64,000 nt of DNA, taken from NCBI RefSeq assembly GCF_013408925.1, contig NZ_JACCAB010000001.1, forward strand, positions 1,054,001 through 1,118,000, in the 5' to 3' direction. The stretch comes from Pedococcus badiiscoriae (lineage in GTDB: Bacteria; Actinomycetota; Actinomycetes; Actinomycetales; Dermatophilaceae). Shown here piece after piece: positions 42,646 to 50,975 of the stretch; the first letter of the stretch is position 1; every line of letters starts with the position of its first letter. Under the pieces are notes generated by a model, which did no database searches, was not told the DNA's origin, and was given only the letters and a program-made list of their open reading frames with translations. The position numbers and the translations under genes are program-made.

Positions 42646-45462
42646 CTAGCGCTTGCTGGCGGTCTTCGTGGCGGCGGACTTCTTGGCAGTCGACTTCTTG
42701 GCAGTCGACTTCTTGGCCGCGGTCTTCGTCGCAGCCTTCTTCGTCGTCTTCTTCGCAGCCCGCTTGCGGGTGGTCGGCCCCTTGGCGCGCTTCTCCGCGA
42801 GCAGCTCGGCGCCACGTTCGGGGGTGATCGACTCGGGGTCGTCGCCCTTGCGCAGCGTCGAGTTGGTCTCGCCGTCGGTGACGTAGGGCCCGAAGCGGCC
42901 GTCCTTGACCACCATCGGCTTGCCCGAGACGGGGTCGTTGCCGAGCTCCTTGAGCGGAGCGGTGGCGGCCCGACCACGCTGCTTGGGCTGGGCGTAGATG
43001 GCCAGCGCCTCCTCGAGCGTGATGTCGAAGAGCTGCTGCTCCGTGGCCAGCGAGCGCGAGTCGGTGCCCTTCTTCAGGTAGGGACCGTAGCGACCGTTCT
43101 GCGCCGTGATCTCGACCTCGGTGCCGTCCTCCTCGGTGGACGTGCCGACCACCCGGGGCAGGCTGAGCAGCTTGAGAGCGGTGTCGAGGTCCAGCGTCGC
43201 GAGGTCCATGTCCTTGAACAGGCTGGCCGTGCGCGGCTTGACCTTCGCCTTCCCCTTGAGGGCGGCGGTCTCCTCGTCGAGGACCTCGGTGACGTACGGA
43301 CCGTAGCGACCGGCCTTGGCGACGATGTCGCGGCCGGTGGCCGGGTCCTGACCGAGCACCTTGCCGTCGTCCGCGGACTGCTCGAGCAGCTCGCGGGCCT
43401 TGGCCGGAGTCATCTCGTCGGGGGCGATGTCGTCGTTGATGGTGGCGCGCCGCGGGGTCGTCGCGGCGTCGTCGGTCATCTCGCCGGTGGCCAGGTCGAC
43501 CCCCTGCGGCACGGTCTCCTCGACGTACGGGCCGTACCGGCCCACGCGCACGACCATCCCGTCACCGATGTCGATGGTCGAGATCGCTCGGGCATCGATC
43601 TCACCCAGGTCCTCGACCAGGTGCTTGAGTCCCTGACCGGGGCCTCCGACGAGTCCGCCGGCCCCGGCACCCTGGACCCCGCCGAGATCGCCACCAAAGT
43701 AGAACCGGTGCAGCCACCGCGCCCGCTGCTCATCGCCCCCGGCGATGCGGTCGAGGTCCTCCTCCATCGACGCGGTGAAGTCGTAGTCCACCAGCTCGGT
43801 GAAGTGCTCCTCGAGCAACCGGGTGACCGCGAAGGCCAGCCAGGTCGGGATCAGGGCGTTGCCCCGGGTGTTGACGTAGCCACGGTCCTGGATGGTGCCG
43901 ACGGTGGAGGCATAGGTCGACGGTCGGCCGATCCCCTTCTCCTCCATGGCCTTGACGAGCGTGGCCTCCGTGTAACGCGGCGGCGGTGAGGTCTCGTGCC
44001 CGTCGGCCTCGGCGCGCAGCGTGGTGATCGCCACGCCCTCGCTGAGCTTGGGCAGGCGGCGCTCCTCCTCGGCCTCGGCTGCCTTGCTGGCCCGCTCCTC
44101 GTCGCGACCCTCCTCGTAGGCCGCGAGGAACCCGCGGAAGGTGATGACGGTGCCCGAGGCACTGAACTCCACGACCCGGCCGTCGTCGAGGGTGGCGCCG
44201 AGCTTGACGGTGGCGGTGGACCCGCGGGCGTCGGCCATCTGCGAGGCGACCGTGCGCTTCCAGATCAGCTCGTAGAGCGCGAACTCGTCGCCACGCAGCT
44301 CACCCGCGACCTGGGCCGGCGTGCGGAACCGGTCCCCCGCCGGACGGATGGCCTCGTGCGCCTCCTGGGCGTTCTTGACCTTCTTCTCGTAGCGGCGAGG
44401 GGAGTCGGGGACGTACTCCGCGCCATACAGGTCGCGCGCCTGCTGTCGGGCCGCGGTGAGGGCAGCCTCCGACAGCGTGGTGCTGTCGGTACGCATGTAG
44501 GTGATGTAGCCGTTCTCGTAGAGCCGCTGGGCGACCCGCATCGCGTTCTTGGACGACAGGCGCAGCTTGCGCGACGCCTCCTGCTGGAGGGTGCTCGTGG
44601 TGAACGGGGCAGACGGGCGCCGCGTGTAGGGCTTCTCCTGGACGCCGGTGACCTTGACCTGAGCCGAGATCACCTGTCGCGCAATGGAGTTCGCGGTCTC
44701 CTCGTCGAGGTGGACGACGTTCTTGGACTTGAGCGTGCCGTCGTCGGCGAAGTCGCGACCGGTGGCGACGCGGGCGTCGTCGACCGCGCTCAGGCGCGCG
44801 CCGAACTGGTTGGCGGCACCGTCGGGGGTGAAGTCACCGACCACGTCCCAGTAGGACGCCCGCACGAAGGCCATCCGCTCACGCTCGCGCTCGACGACCA
44901 TGCGGGTCGCGACCGACTGCACGCGACCGGCGGACAGGCCTGCCTTGACCTTGCGCCACAGGACCGGGCTCACCTCGTAGCCGTAGAGGCGGTCGAGAAT
45001 GCGCCGGGTCTCCTGGGCGTCGACCATCGCCACGTCGAGGTCGCGGGTGGTGTTGGCCGCGCGCTGGATGGCTTCCTTGGTGATCTCGTGGAAGACCATC
45101 CGCTTGACCGGGACCTTGGGCTGGAGCACCTCGAGCAGGTGCCAGGCGATGGCCTCGCCCTCGCGGTCCTCATCAGTGGCCAGGTAGAGCTCGTCGGCAC
45201 CCTTGAGCAGCCGCTTGAGCTCGGAGACCTTCTTCTTCTTGTCCGAGTCGACGACGTAGTAGGCCTCGAAGCCGTTGTCGACGTCGACGCCGAACCGGCC
45301 GAACGGGCCCTTCTTGATCTCGGCCGGCATCTCGGACGGCGTCGGGATGTCGCGGATGTGACCGACGGACGCCTCGACGTCCCAGTCCTTGCCCAGGTAG
45401 CCGCCGATCGTCTTCGCCTTGGCCGGCGACTCGACGATGACGAGCTTGCGCCCTTCGCTCAT
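42646..45462 (-). CDS. topA: DNA topoisomerase I
   Basis: 938-aa type IA topoisomerase that relaxes negative supercoils. The N-terminal Toprim domain opens KLVIVESPAKAKTIGGYLG; the active-site Tyr is in GYITYMRTDSTTLSEAAL (about residue 324). Four C-terminal repeats each carry GR(Y/F)GPY. The last ~50 residues are a Lys/Ala/Thr tail, common in actinobacterial TopA and thought to aid DNA binding. ATG start at 45462; a 178-bp gap separates it from the divergent dioxygenase gene. Confidence 0.96.
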   Translation of the reverse strand: MSEGRKLVIVESPAKAKTIGGYLGKDWDVEASVGHIRDIPTPSEMPAEIKKGPFGRFGVDVDNGFEAYYVVDSDKKKKVSELKRLLKGADELYLATDEDREGEAIAWHLLEVLQPKVPVKRMVFHEITKEAIQRAANTTRDLDVAMVDAQETRRILDRLYGYEVSPVLWRKVKAGLSAGRVQSVATRMVVERERERMAFVRASYWDVVGDFTPDGAANQFGARLSAVDDARVATGRDFADDGTLKSKNVVHLDEETANSIARQVISAQVKVTGVQEKPYTRRPSAPFTTSTLQQEASRKLRLSSKNAMRVAQRLYENGYITYMRTDSTTLSEAALTAARQQARDLYGAEYVPDSPRRYEKKVKNAQEAHEAIRPAGDRFRTPAQVAGELRGDEFALYELIWKRTVASQMADARGSTATVKLGATLDDGRVVEFSASGTVITFRGFLAAYEEGRDEERASKAAEAEEERRLPKLSEGVAITTLRAEADGHETSPPPRYTEATLVKAMEEKGIGRPSTYASTVGTIQDRGYVNTRGNALIPTWLAFAVTRLLEEHFTELVDYDFTASMEEDLDRIAGGDEQRARWLHRFYFGGDLGGVQGAGAGGLVGGPGQGLKHLVEDLGEIDARAISTIDIGDGMVVRVGRYGPYVEETVPQGVDLATGEMTDDAATTPRRATINDDIAPDEMTPAKARELLEQSADDGKVLGQDPATGRDIVAKAGRYGPYVTEVLDEETAALKGKAKVKPRTASLFKDMDLATLDLDTALKLLSLPRVVGTSTEEDGTEVEITAQNGRYGPYLKKGTDSRSLATEQQLFDITLEEALAIYAQPKQRGRAATAPLKELGNDPVSGKPMVVKDGRFGPYVTDGETNSTLRKGDDPESITPERGAELLAEKRAKGPTTRKRAAKKTTKKAATKTAAKKSTAKKSTAKKSAATKTASKR
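42677..42721. repeat. 15-bp tandem repeat in the topA Lys-rich tail
   Basis: Two exact copies of GACTTCTTGGCAGTC and a third divergent copy encode the repeated Thr-Ala-Lys-Lys-Ser units of the TopA tail. A coding, not regulatory, repeat. Confidence 0.88.
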
Positions 45463-45606
45463 GGTTCAACCTCAGTTCCTGATCCCCTGTGCAGCGGATT
45501 CGTCGCTGCATGGACAAGGCATCGCCGATGACGGTATCCGAGAGGGTCAAGTTCGCTGCGTCTGGTCCGTATTCCGTGGGGTGCGGCGGGCGGCTCCCGT
45601 GATTAG

Positions 45607-45635
45607 TTTAATGTTCAACTGCCTAGGTGTAGGCT
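45607..45635 (+). promoter_or_regulatory. Probable promoter of the dioxygenase gene
   Basis: TTTAAT (45607-45612) and TAGGCT (45630-45635) have a 17-bp spacer. The ATG begins 7 nt after the -10, implying a leaderless mRNA. The AT-rich AGTTTAATGTTCAACT patch (45606-45621) has short inverted ends (AGTT/AACT) and could bind a regulator. Confidence 0.5.
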
Positions 45636-45641
45636 GTGGCC

Positions 45642-46445
45642 ATGACCCAGCCCGCGACCACCACCCGTCAGCCGGTGCTCTACCTCAGCCACGGCGCACC
45701 GCCGCTGGCCGACGACCCGGTGTGGACCGACCAGCTGGCGAGCTGGTCGACGAGGTTCCGCAAGCCGGCAAACATCCTCATGGTCTCGGCGCACTGGGAG
45801 GAAGCCCCCCTGTCGCTGTCCGCCACCACGGGCGACGTCCCGCTCGTCTACGACTTCTACGGCTTCCCGCGGCACTACTACGAGGTCACGTATGCCGCGC
45901 CGGGCGCGCCCGACCTCGCGGCCGACGTCACCAGGCTCATGCACGCCGCCGACACCCCGGTGCACCGGGACGAGACGCGCGGACTCGACCACGGGGCCTA
46001 TGTCCCCCTCGTCGAGATGTATCCCGAGGCCGACATCCCCGTCCTGCAGATGTCGATGCCGACCCTGGACCCGCGGGCGTTGTTCGACCTCGGCCGCAAG
46101 CTCGCACCCCTGCGCGACCAGGGCACCCTGATCGTCGGGTCCGGCTTCACCACCCACAACCTGCGCTGGTTCAACCCTGCCGCGGGCCCGGACGGCACTC
46201 CGCCTGCCGCCTCTGCCGAGTTCGACAACTGGGCCGCCGAGGCACTCGAGCGGCAGGACGTCGATGCCATCCTCGACTTCATGCACAAGGCCCCGGCCGC
46301 CCGGGAGGCACACCCCCGCACCGAGCACTGGGCGCCGCTCTACGTCAGCCTCGGCGCGGCATACGAGTCGGGCAGCCTCGACAACGAGAGCGTCATCGAC
46401 GGATTCTGGTTCGGCCTGAGCAAGCGGTCCTGGCAGTTCAACTGA
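45642..46445 (+). CDS. DODA-type extradiol ring-cleavage dioxygenase family (LigB/YgiD-like)
   Basis: 267-aa single-domain LigB-superfamily protein, related to YgiD/4,5-DOPA dioxygenases that open catechol rings. Metal-ligand histidines appear in LSHGAPPL, VSAHWEEA, LDHGAYVPLVEMYP and TEHWAPLYV. ATG at 45642 is favoured by the promoter spacing; an upstream GTG at 45636 is in frame. Stops 3 bp from the convergent oxidoreductase gene. Substrate unknown. One octamer copy in each orientation. Confidence 0.9.
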   Translation: MTQPATTTRQPVLYLSHGAPPLADDPVWTDQLASWSTRFRKPANILMVSAHWEEAPLSLSATTGDVPLVYDFYGFPRHYYEVTYAAPGAPDLAADVTRLMHAADTPVHRDETRGLDHGAYVPLVEMYPEADIPVLQMSMPTLDPRALFDLGRKLAPLRDQGTLIVGSGFTTHNLRWFNPAAGPDGTPPAASAEFDNWAAEALERQDVDAILDFMHKAPAAREAHPRTEHWAPLYVSLGAAYESGSLDNESVIDGFWFGLSKRSWQFN

Positions 46446-46448
46446 CCG

Positions 46449-47480
46449 TCAGGGGACGACCACCGACTTGCCCCGCGAGTGGAACTCGCCCTGCACGCGC
46501 AGTGCCTCCGGCGCGTCCGCGAGTGCCCATCGACGGTCCACGACCGGGCTGACGGCACCCGTCGCCACCAGGTCGATGAGGAGCTCGAGGTCGGCCCGGT
46601 TGCGTGAGGCGACCTTGAACGCCGGCGCTCGTTGGCTGCCGACCGCGAAGTAGACCGGCAGGCTGAGCATCCTCGGCAGGGGACGCATCCACCTGGACTT
46701 CGGCGACGTGACCATCACATAGCTCCCGCCGGGTGACACCAGGCGGCGGCTGTCACGCAGGGTGAGGCTGCCCGCGTTGTCGAAGAAGAGGTCGAACGTC
46801 TCGCCCAGCGATCGCACGTCCTCGCGGGTGTAGTCGACGACGCGGTCCGCGCCGCCCCGACGGGCAGCCTCGACGTTGCCCGTGCTGCAGACCGCCGTGA
46901 CATGGGCCGCGCCCAGCGCCTTCGCGAGCTGGACCGCGAAGCTGCCGACCCCTCCGGAGGCTCCGTTGACCAGCACCCGCTGACCCGCCTGCAGCCGGCC
47001 CCAGTCGCGCAGGCCCTGGAGGGCGGTCTCGGCGGCCACGCCGATGGTGGCCGCCTGTTCGATCGGGATGCGGTCGGGCACCGGCACCAGCCACTCGGCC
47101 GGCGCCACGAGGAACTCGGCGAACGCGCCACCCGAGACCTCACCGAAGACCCGGTCGCCGGGCTGGAACCGGGTCACGGCCGAGCCCACTGCCTCGACGA
47201 CCCCTGCGACGTCGGCGCCAGGCACCTGGCGCTTCGGACGGCGCAGCCCCAGCGCCGGCCGGGCGAACATCGGCAGCCCGGTGACGAGGTGCCAGTCGAG
47301 CGCGTTGACCGACGCCGCCCCGACGCGCACCAGCACGTCGTCGGCCCCCACCTCCGGCACGGGCACGGTCCGCACCGTGACGACCTCCTGCGGAGGGCCG
47401 TAGCGCTCGTACACCGCGGCACGCATCGTCGCGGGGAGCGCACTCGGCGCTTGGGCTGGTGCATGGTCGATGTCGGTCAT
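46449..47480 (-). CDS. NAD(P)-dependent MDR-family oxidoreductase (quinone-reductase-like)
   Basis: 343-aa medium-chain dehydrogenase/reductase: opening MRAAVYERYGPPQEVV, catalytic-domain GADVAGVVEAVGSAV, and NADP-binding VLVNGASGGVGSFAVQLAKA. The structural and catalytic zinc cysteines of alcohol dehydrogenases are absent, so it belongs with the zinc-free quinone-oxidoreductase group. ATG at 47480. Divergent from a TetR gene across three palindromic boxes, so TetR control is likely. Confidence 0.9.
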   Translation of the reverse strand: MTDIDHAPAQAPSALPATMRAAVYERYGPPQEVVTVRTVPVPEVGADDVLVRVGAASVNALDWHLVTGLPMFARPALGLRRPKRQVPGADVAGVVEAVGSAVTRFQPGDRVFGEVSGGAFAEFLVAPAEWLVPVPDRIPIEQAATIGVAAETALQGLRDWGRLQAGQRVLVNGASGGVGSFAVQLAKALGAAHVTAVCSTGNVEAARRGGADRVVDYTREDVRSLGETFDLFFDNAGSLTLRDSRRLVSPGGSYVMVTSPKSRWMRPLPRMLSLPVYFAVGSQRAPAFKVASRNRADLELLIDLVATGAVSPVVDRRWALADAPEALRVQGEFHSRGKSVVVP

Positions 47481-47502
47481 CCTGGCTCCCGGTGTCGTCG
47501 AA

Positions 47503-47545
47503 CTTACGGTGTAAATATACGGTGTAAGTTAGACCTACGTCGTAA
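47503..47545. promoter_or_regulatory. Three-box TetR operator between the oxidoreductase and tetR genes
   Basis: Three short palindromes of the form TAC-N3-GTA: TTACGGTGTAA (47504-47514), TACGGTGTA (47518-47526) and TACGTCGTA (47536-47544). Centres are 13 and 18 bp apart. The patch is AT-rich against a GC-rich background and lies in the 132-bp divergent gap, overlapping where both promoters must be. Confidence 0.75.
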
Positions 47546-47612
47546 GTCTGTCAATGGTGGAGAGCTAGCATTCGGGACGGACGACCGCGTTTGCCGAACC
47601 GGAGGGACCCGC

Positions 47613-48347
47613 GTGACCGACACCGTCGAGAGCGACGCCGTCCTCACCGACGGCGCGACGAGCCCTACCCGCACGCCGCTCAGTCGCGAGCGCGTCATGC
47701 GCGCGGCCGTCGACGTTGCGGACGCCGAGGGCATCGCCGCGGTCTCGATGCGGCGGATCGGCCAGGAGCTCGGGGTCGAGGCGATGTCCCTCTACAACCA
47801 CGTGGCCGGCAAGGAAGCCATGCTCGACGCGATGGTGGAGCAGGTCGCCGCCGAGCTCGTCGCCGCCGTGTCCGCGCTCGACTCCCCCGACCCCGCGATC
47901 GACTGGCGCGGCGCCCTGCGCGCCCGGGCGCTGGCCGCACGCGAGGTGATGCTCCGCCACCGCTGGGCGCCGGGCGTCCTGGAGACCCGCACCACCATGA
48001 ACCTCGACGTCGTCCGCTACTTCGACGGTGTCGTGGCGATCCTGCGTGCCGGGGGTTTCAGCAACGACCTGACGCACCACTCGCTGCACGCCCTCGGCAG
48101 CCGGGTGATCGGCTTCTCGCAGGAGCTGTTCAACCCCGGCGACGCCGCTGCGGACACCGCCTCGGAGGATCTGCTCGTGGCCATGGCGGCACAGGTCCCG
48201 CACCTCGTCGAGATGCTCGGCGAGGTCGCGCACGACGACCCCGGGTCGACCCTGGGCTGGTGCGACGACCAGAGCGAGTTCGAGTTCGGACTCGATGTGC
48301 TGCTCGACGGGCTGGAGCGTCGCAGGGCTTCTACCGTTGGGCCATGA
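47613..48347 (+). CDS. TetR-family transcriptional regulator (TetR_C domain)
   Basis: 244-aa repressor. The GTG at 47613 has GGAGGG 7 nt upstream. The helix-turn-helix is RVMRAAVDVADAEGIAAVSM then RRIGQELGVEAMSLYNHVAG, which is the true TetR subfamily pattern. The C-terminal TetR_C-like ligand domain includes HHSLHALGSRVIGFSQELF. Its stop overlaps the next gene's ATG (ATGA). It probably represses itself and the divergent oxidoreductase. Confidence 0.92.
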   Translation: MTDTVESDAVLTDGATSPTRTPLSRERVMRAAVDVADAEGIAAVSMRRIGQELGVEAMSLYNHVAGKEAMLDAMVEQVAAELVAAVSALDSPDPAIDWRGALRARALAAREVMLRHRWAPGVLETRTTMNLDVVRYFDGVVAILRAGGFSNDLTHHSLHALGSRVIGFSQELFNPGDAAADTASEDLLVAMAAQVPHLVEMLGEVAHDDPGSTLGWCDDQSEFEFGLDVLLDGLERRRASTVGP

Positions 48348-48745
48348 TCACCGCACTGCACACCCTCGTCTACGCCGACGACCCCGACGCCGCCCGCGCC
48401 TTCTTCCGTGACGTCCTCCAGTTCCCCGGGTCCGACACCGGGGGCGGATGGCTCATCTTCGCCACCGGTCCGAGCGAGCTCGGCGTCCACCCGTCATCGT
48501 GGGAGCACGAGGGCCAGGCGGGCGGCACCGACCAGCGCTTCGACCTGTCCCTCATGTGCGACGACCTCGCGGCCACCGTCGCCGAGCTGCGCGGTCGCGG
48601 TGCGGAGTTCGACGGTGACGTCGTCGAGCAACGGTGGGGCTCCACGATCCAGCTGGTCGTGCCGGGCGCCGGGACGATGACGCTCTACCAGCCCGCGTAC
48701 GACCCGCCAGCCCTTGGCCACCCCGACCTCGAGGCCATGTGGTGA
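48344..48745 (+). CDS. VOC-family protein co-translated with tetR
   Basis: 133-aa vicinal-oxygen-chelate protein (ALHTLVYADDPDAARAFFRD; later TIQLVVPGAGTMTLYQPAY). ATG overlaps the tetR stop by 4 bp, so translation is coupled. Activity unknown; a detoxification role with the divergent oxidoreductase is conceivable but inferred. Confidence 0.85.
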   Translation: MITALHTLVYADDPDAARAFFRDVLQFPGSDTGGGWLIFATGPSELGVHPSSWEHEGQAGGTDQRFDLSLMCDDLAATVAELRGRGAEFDGDVVEQRWGSTIQLVVPGAGTMTLYQPAYDPPALGHPDLEAMW

Positions 48746-48772
48746 CCCAGGCGCGCCGTCAGGGGTGAGGCC

Positions 48773-49090
48773 TCAGTGGTCGCCGGGGCGGCGGCGCGGT
48801 GCGGGCCGGGTGGGATCGTCCCCGACCGGCTCGACGTGCTCGGGCACGACGATCGGCTTCAGCCGAGCCCAGGTCAGGAACACGACCGCCGCGATCGCCA
48901 GGGCCAGCCCCGTCCAGAGGTTGGCGTTGATGCCTCCCGTCTTGGCCGACGCCGTGTCTCCGAACAGCCCGGCGAGCAGCAGGATCACGCCGTAGAGGCC
49001 GAGCAACGCTCCGATGATGTTGCGGATGTCGAACGCACCGGCGGTCTTCTTGGGGGACGGGGCCGTCGTCTCAGTGGTCTTCTGGCTCAT
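48773..49090 (-). CDS. Small two-helix membrane protein paired with the sodium/solute symporter
   Basis: 105 aa with two hydrophobic segments (IIGALLGLYGVILLLAGLFG, about 25-44; LWTGLALAIAAVVFLTWARL, about 58-77) and charged ends. It starts 13 bp after the symporter stop on the same strand, so it is probably co-expressed and may be an accessory subunit. No family function known to me. Confidence 0.75.
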   Translation of the reverse strand: MSQKTTETTAPSPKKTAGAFDIRNIIGALLGLYGVILLLAGLFGDTASAKTGGINANLWTGLALAIAAVVFLTWARLKPIVVPEHVEPVGDDPTRPAPRRRPGDH

Positions 49091-49103
49091 GGCAGGACTC
49101 CTC

Positions 49104-50870
49104 TTAGAACGCGAAGTTGAGGATCAGGACGAGGACGAGCGCAATGCCTGCGAGCGGCATGGTGCGCTGGAACCACGGGTGGCTCGCTTCCTCCGGGTCG
49201 ACGAGGTCCTCCCTGGGCGTCTCGGAGTAGACCAGGCCCCGCAGCTCGGAAGCCGGCTTGGGCTCGGTGGCGAGCGACACGGCATACGACACGACGATGT
49301 CGACCACGAACGCCGTGGACGCGGCCACGAAGCTCGCCCCCTGCCCGGACAGCGGCAGGACGCCGAGGCTGGCGGTGCCGAAGGCGTCCTTGCTGAGGAA
49401 GGCCACCACCACGGCTGACACCGTGCCGCTGGCGAGGCCGATCCACCCGGCGGCCGGCGTCATCCGCTTCCAGAACATGCCGAGGATGAAGGTGGCGAAC
49501 AGGGGGGCGTTGAAGAAGCCGAACAGCGTCTGGAGGTAGTCCATGATGTTGGAGAAGCTGCTCGCGATCGAGGCGGTGAAGATCGCGATGATCGTCGCCG
49601 CGACGGTGGCCAGCCGACCGATGCGCAGGTAGTAGTCGTCGCTGTGGTCCTTGCGCAGGTAGCGCTGCCAGAGGTCGTAGCTGAACACCGTGTTGAACGC
49701 CGAGATGTTGGCGGCCATGCCTGCCATGAAGGCGGCGAGCAGTCCCGCGATGGCCAGCCCGAGCAGGCCGTTCGGCAGGACGTCACGCATGAGCAGCAGG
49801 AGCGCGTCGTTGTACTTGACGCCCTGGCCCGACGCGCCGCCGGGAGGGGTGCCGCCACTCTTGAGCTGCACCATCTCCTTGACGAGGACCGCCGAGATCA
49901 TCCCGGGGAGGATGACGATGAACGGCACGAACATCTTGGGGAAGGCACCGATGATCGGCGTCTTGCGGGCAGCCGAGATCGACTTCGACGCCATCGCACG
50001 CTGGACCTCGACGAAGTTGGTCGTCCAGTAGCCGAAGGAGAGCACGAAACCCAGCCCGAAGACGATGCCGATCACCGAGAGGAAGCCGGAGCTGAACCCG
50101 GACAGCGCCTGGCCCGGCCACGAGTGCAGCTGCTGGCCGGCTGGAGCGACGGCGGCCTTGGCGGGCGCCGAGCTCGCGAACGCGGTGATCTTGTCCTGCA
50201 GGCCGCTCCACCCTCCGACGCGGTGCAGCCCGATCAGCGTCAGCGGCAACAACGACGCGACGATGACGAAGAACTGGAGAACCTCGTTGTAGATCGCGGC
50301 CGAGAGCCCGCCGAGGGTGATGTAGGACAGCACGATCGCGGCAGCCACGAGCAGGGCCACCCACAGCGGCCAGCCGAGCAGCGCGTGCACGATCGACCCC
50401 AGCAGGTAGAGGTTGACGCCGGCGATGAGCAGCTGGGCCAGCGCGAAGCTGATCGCGTTGACGAGGTGGGCGCCGGTGCCGAAGCGCCGCAGCATGAACT
50501 CGGGGACGGACCGCACCTTGGAGCCGTAGTAGAACGGCATCATCACGACGCCGAGGAACAGCATCGCGGGGATCGCGCCGACCCAGAAGTAGTGCACCGT
50601 CGGGAGCCCGATCTGGGCGCCGTTGGCCGACATGCCCATGATCTCGACGGCACCGAGGTTGGCCGAGATGAACGCCAGACCGGTCACCCAGGCGGGGAGC
50701 GAGCGCCCCGAGAGGAAGAAGTCGATCGAGTCCGAGACCGACCGGCGGGCGATGAAACCGATGCCGAGGACGAAGACGAAGTACAGCGCCACGAGCAGGT
50801 AGTCGAGCCAGGTGGCATTGATCAACGTGCCGGCCGCCGCGGGAGCGGCCAGGGGGGCGAGCAGGGACAT
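49104..50870 (-). CDS. Sodium/solute symporter (SSS/SGLT family)
   Basis: 588-aa, about 14-helix carrier. Family features: YFVFVLGIGFIARRSVSDSI then DFFLSGRSLPAWVTGLAFIS, the Na+-site region SANLGAVEIMGMSANG, and GLAIAGLLAAFMAGMAANISAFNTVF. Closest in style to SGLT-like sugar or myo-inositol symporters; substrate not determinable. ATG at 50870. The upstream gap (50871-50975) contains an octamer copy at 50919-50926. Confidence 0.92.
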   Translation of the reverse strand: MSLLAPLAAPAAAGTLINATWLDYLLVALYFVFVLGIGFIARRSVSDSIDFFLSGRSLPAWVTGLAFISANLGAVEIMGMSANGAQIGLPTVHYFWVGAIPAMLFLGVVMMPFYYGSKVRSVPEFMLRRFGTGAHLVNAISFALAQLLIAGVNLYLLGSIVHALLGWPLWVALLVAAAIVLSYITLGGLSAAIYNEVLQFFVIVASLLPLTLIGLHRVGGWSGLQDKITAFASSAPAKAAVAPAGQQLHSWPGQALSGFSSGFLSVIGIVFGLGFVLSFGYWTTNFVEVQRAMASKSISAARKTPIIGAFPKMFVPFIVILPGMISAVLVKEMVQLKSGGTPPGGASGQGVKYNDALLLLMRDVLPNGLLGLAIAGLLAAFMAGMAANISAFNTVFSYDLWQRYLRKDHSDDYYLRIGRLATVAATIIAIFTASIASSFSNIMDYLQTLFGFFNAPLFATFILGMFWKRMTPAAGWIGLASGTVSAVVVAFLSKDAFGTASLGVLPLSGQGASFVAASTAFVVDIVVSYAVSLATEPKPASELRGLVYSETPREDLVDPEEASHPWFQRTMPLAGIALVLVLILNFAF

Positions 50871-50975
50871 CGATGGGCTCCTGGGGTGCGTCGGCGGACC
50901 TCCGCACCAACCTAGGGCGTATGCCGCAAACCGGCACCCCGAGGGGTCAGCGGGACCGCGGCCCCGAACCTCGGA

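Noticed and set aside
40768..43989. 1073-residue open frame on the forward strand
   Set aside because: It is antisense to the serine hydrolase and topA genes, has Arg/Gly/Val-biased composition with no domain, and arises from GC-rich third positions.
45492..45510. GCAGCG-N7-CGCTGC inverted repeat upstream of topA
   Set aside because: Only 6-bp arms in GC-rich sequence; expected by chance at this composition and no supporting promoter geometry.
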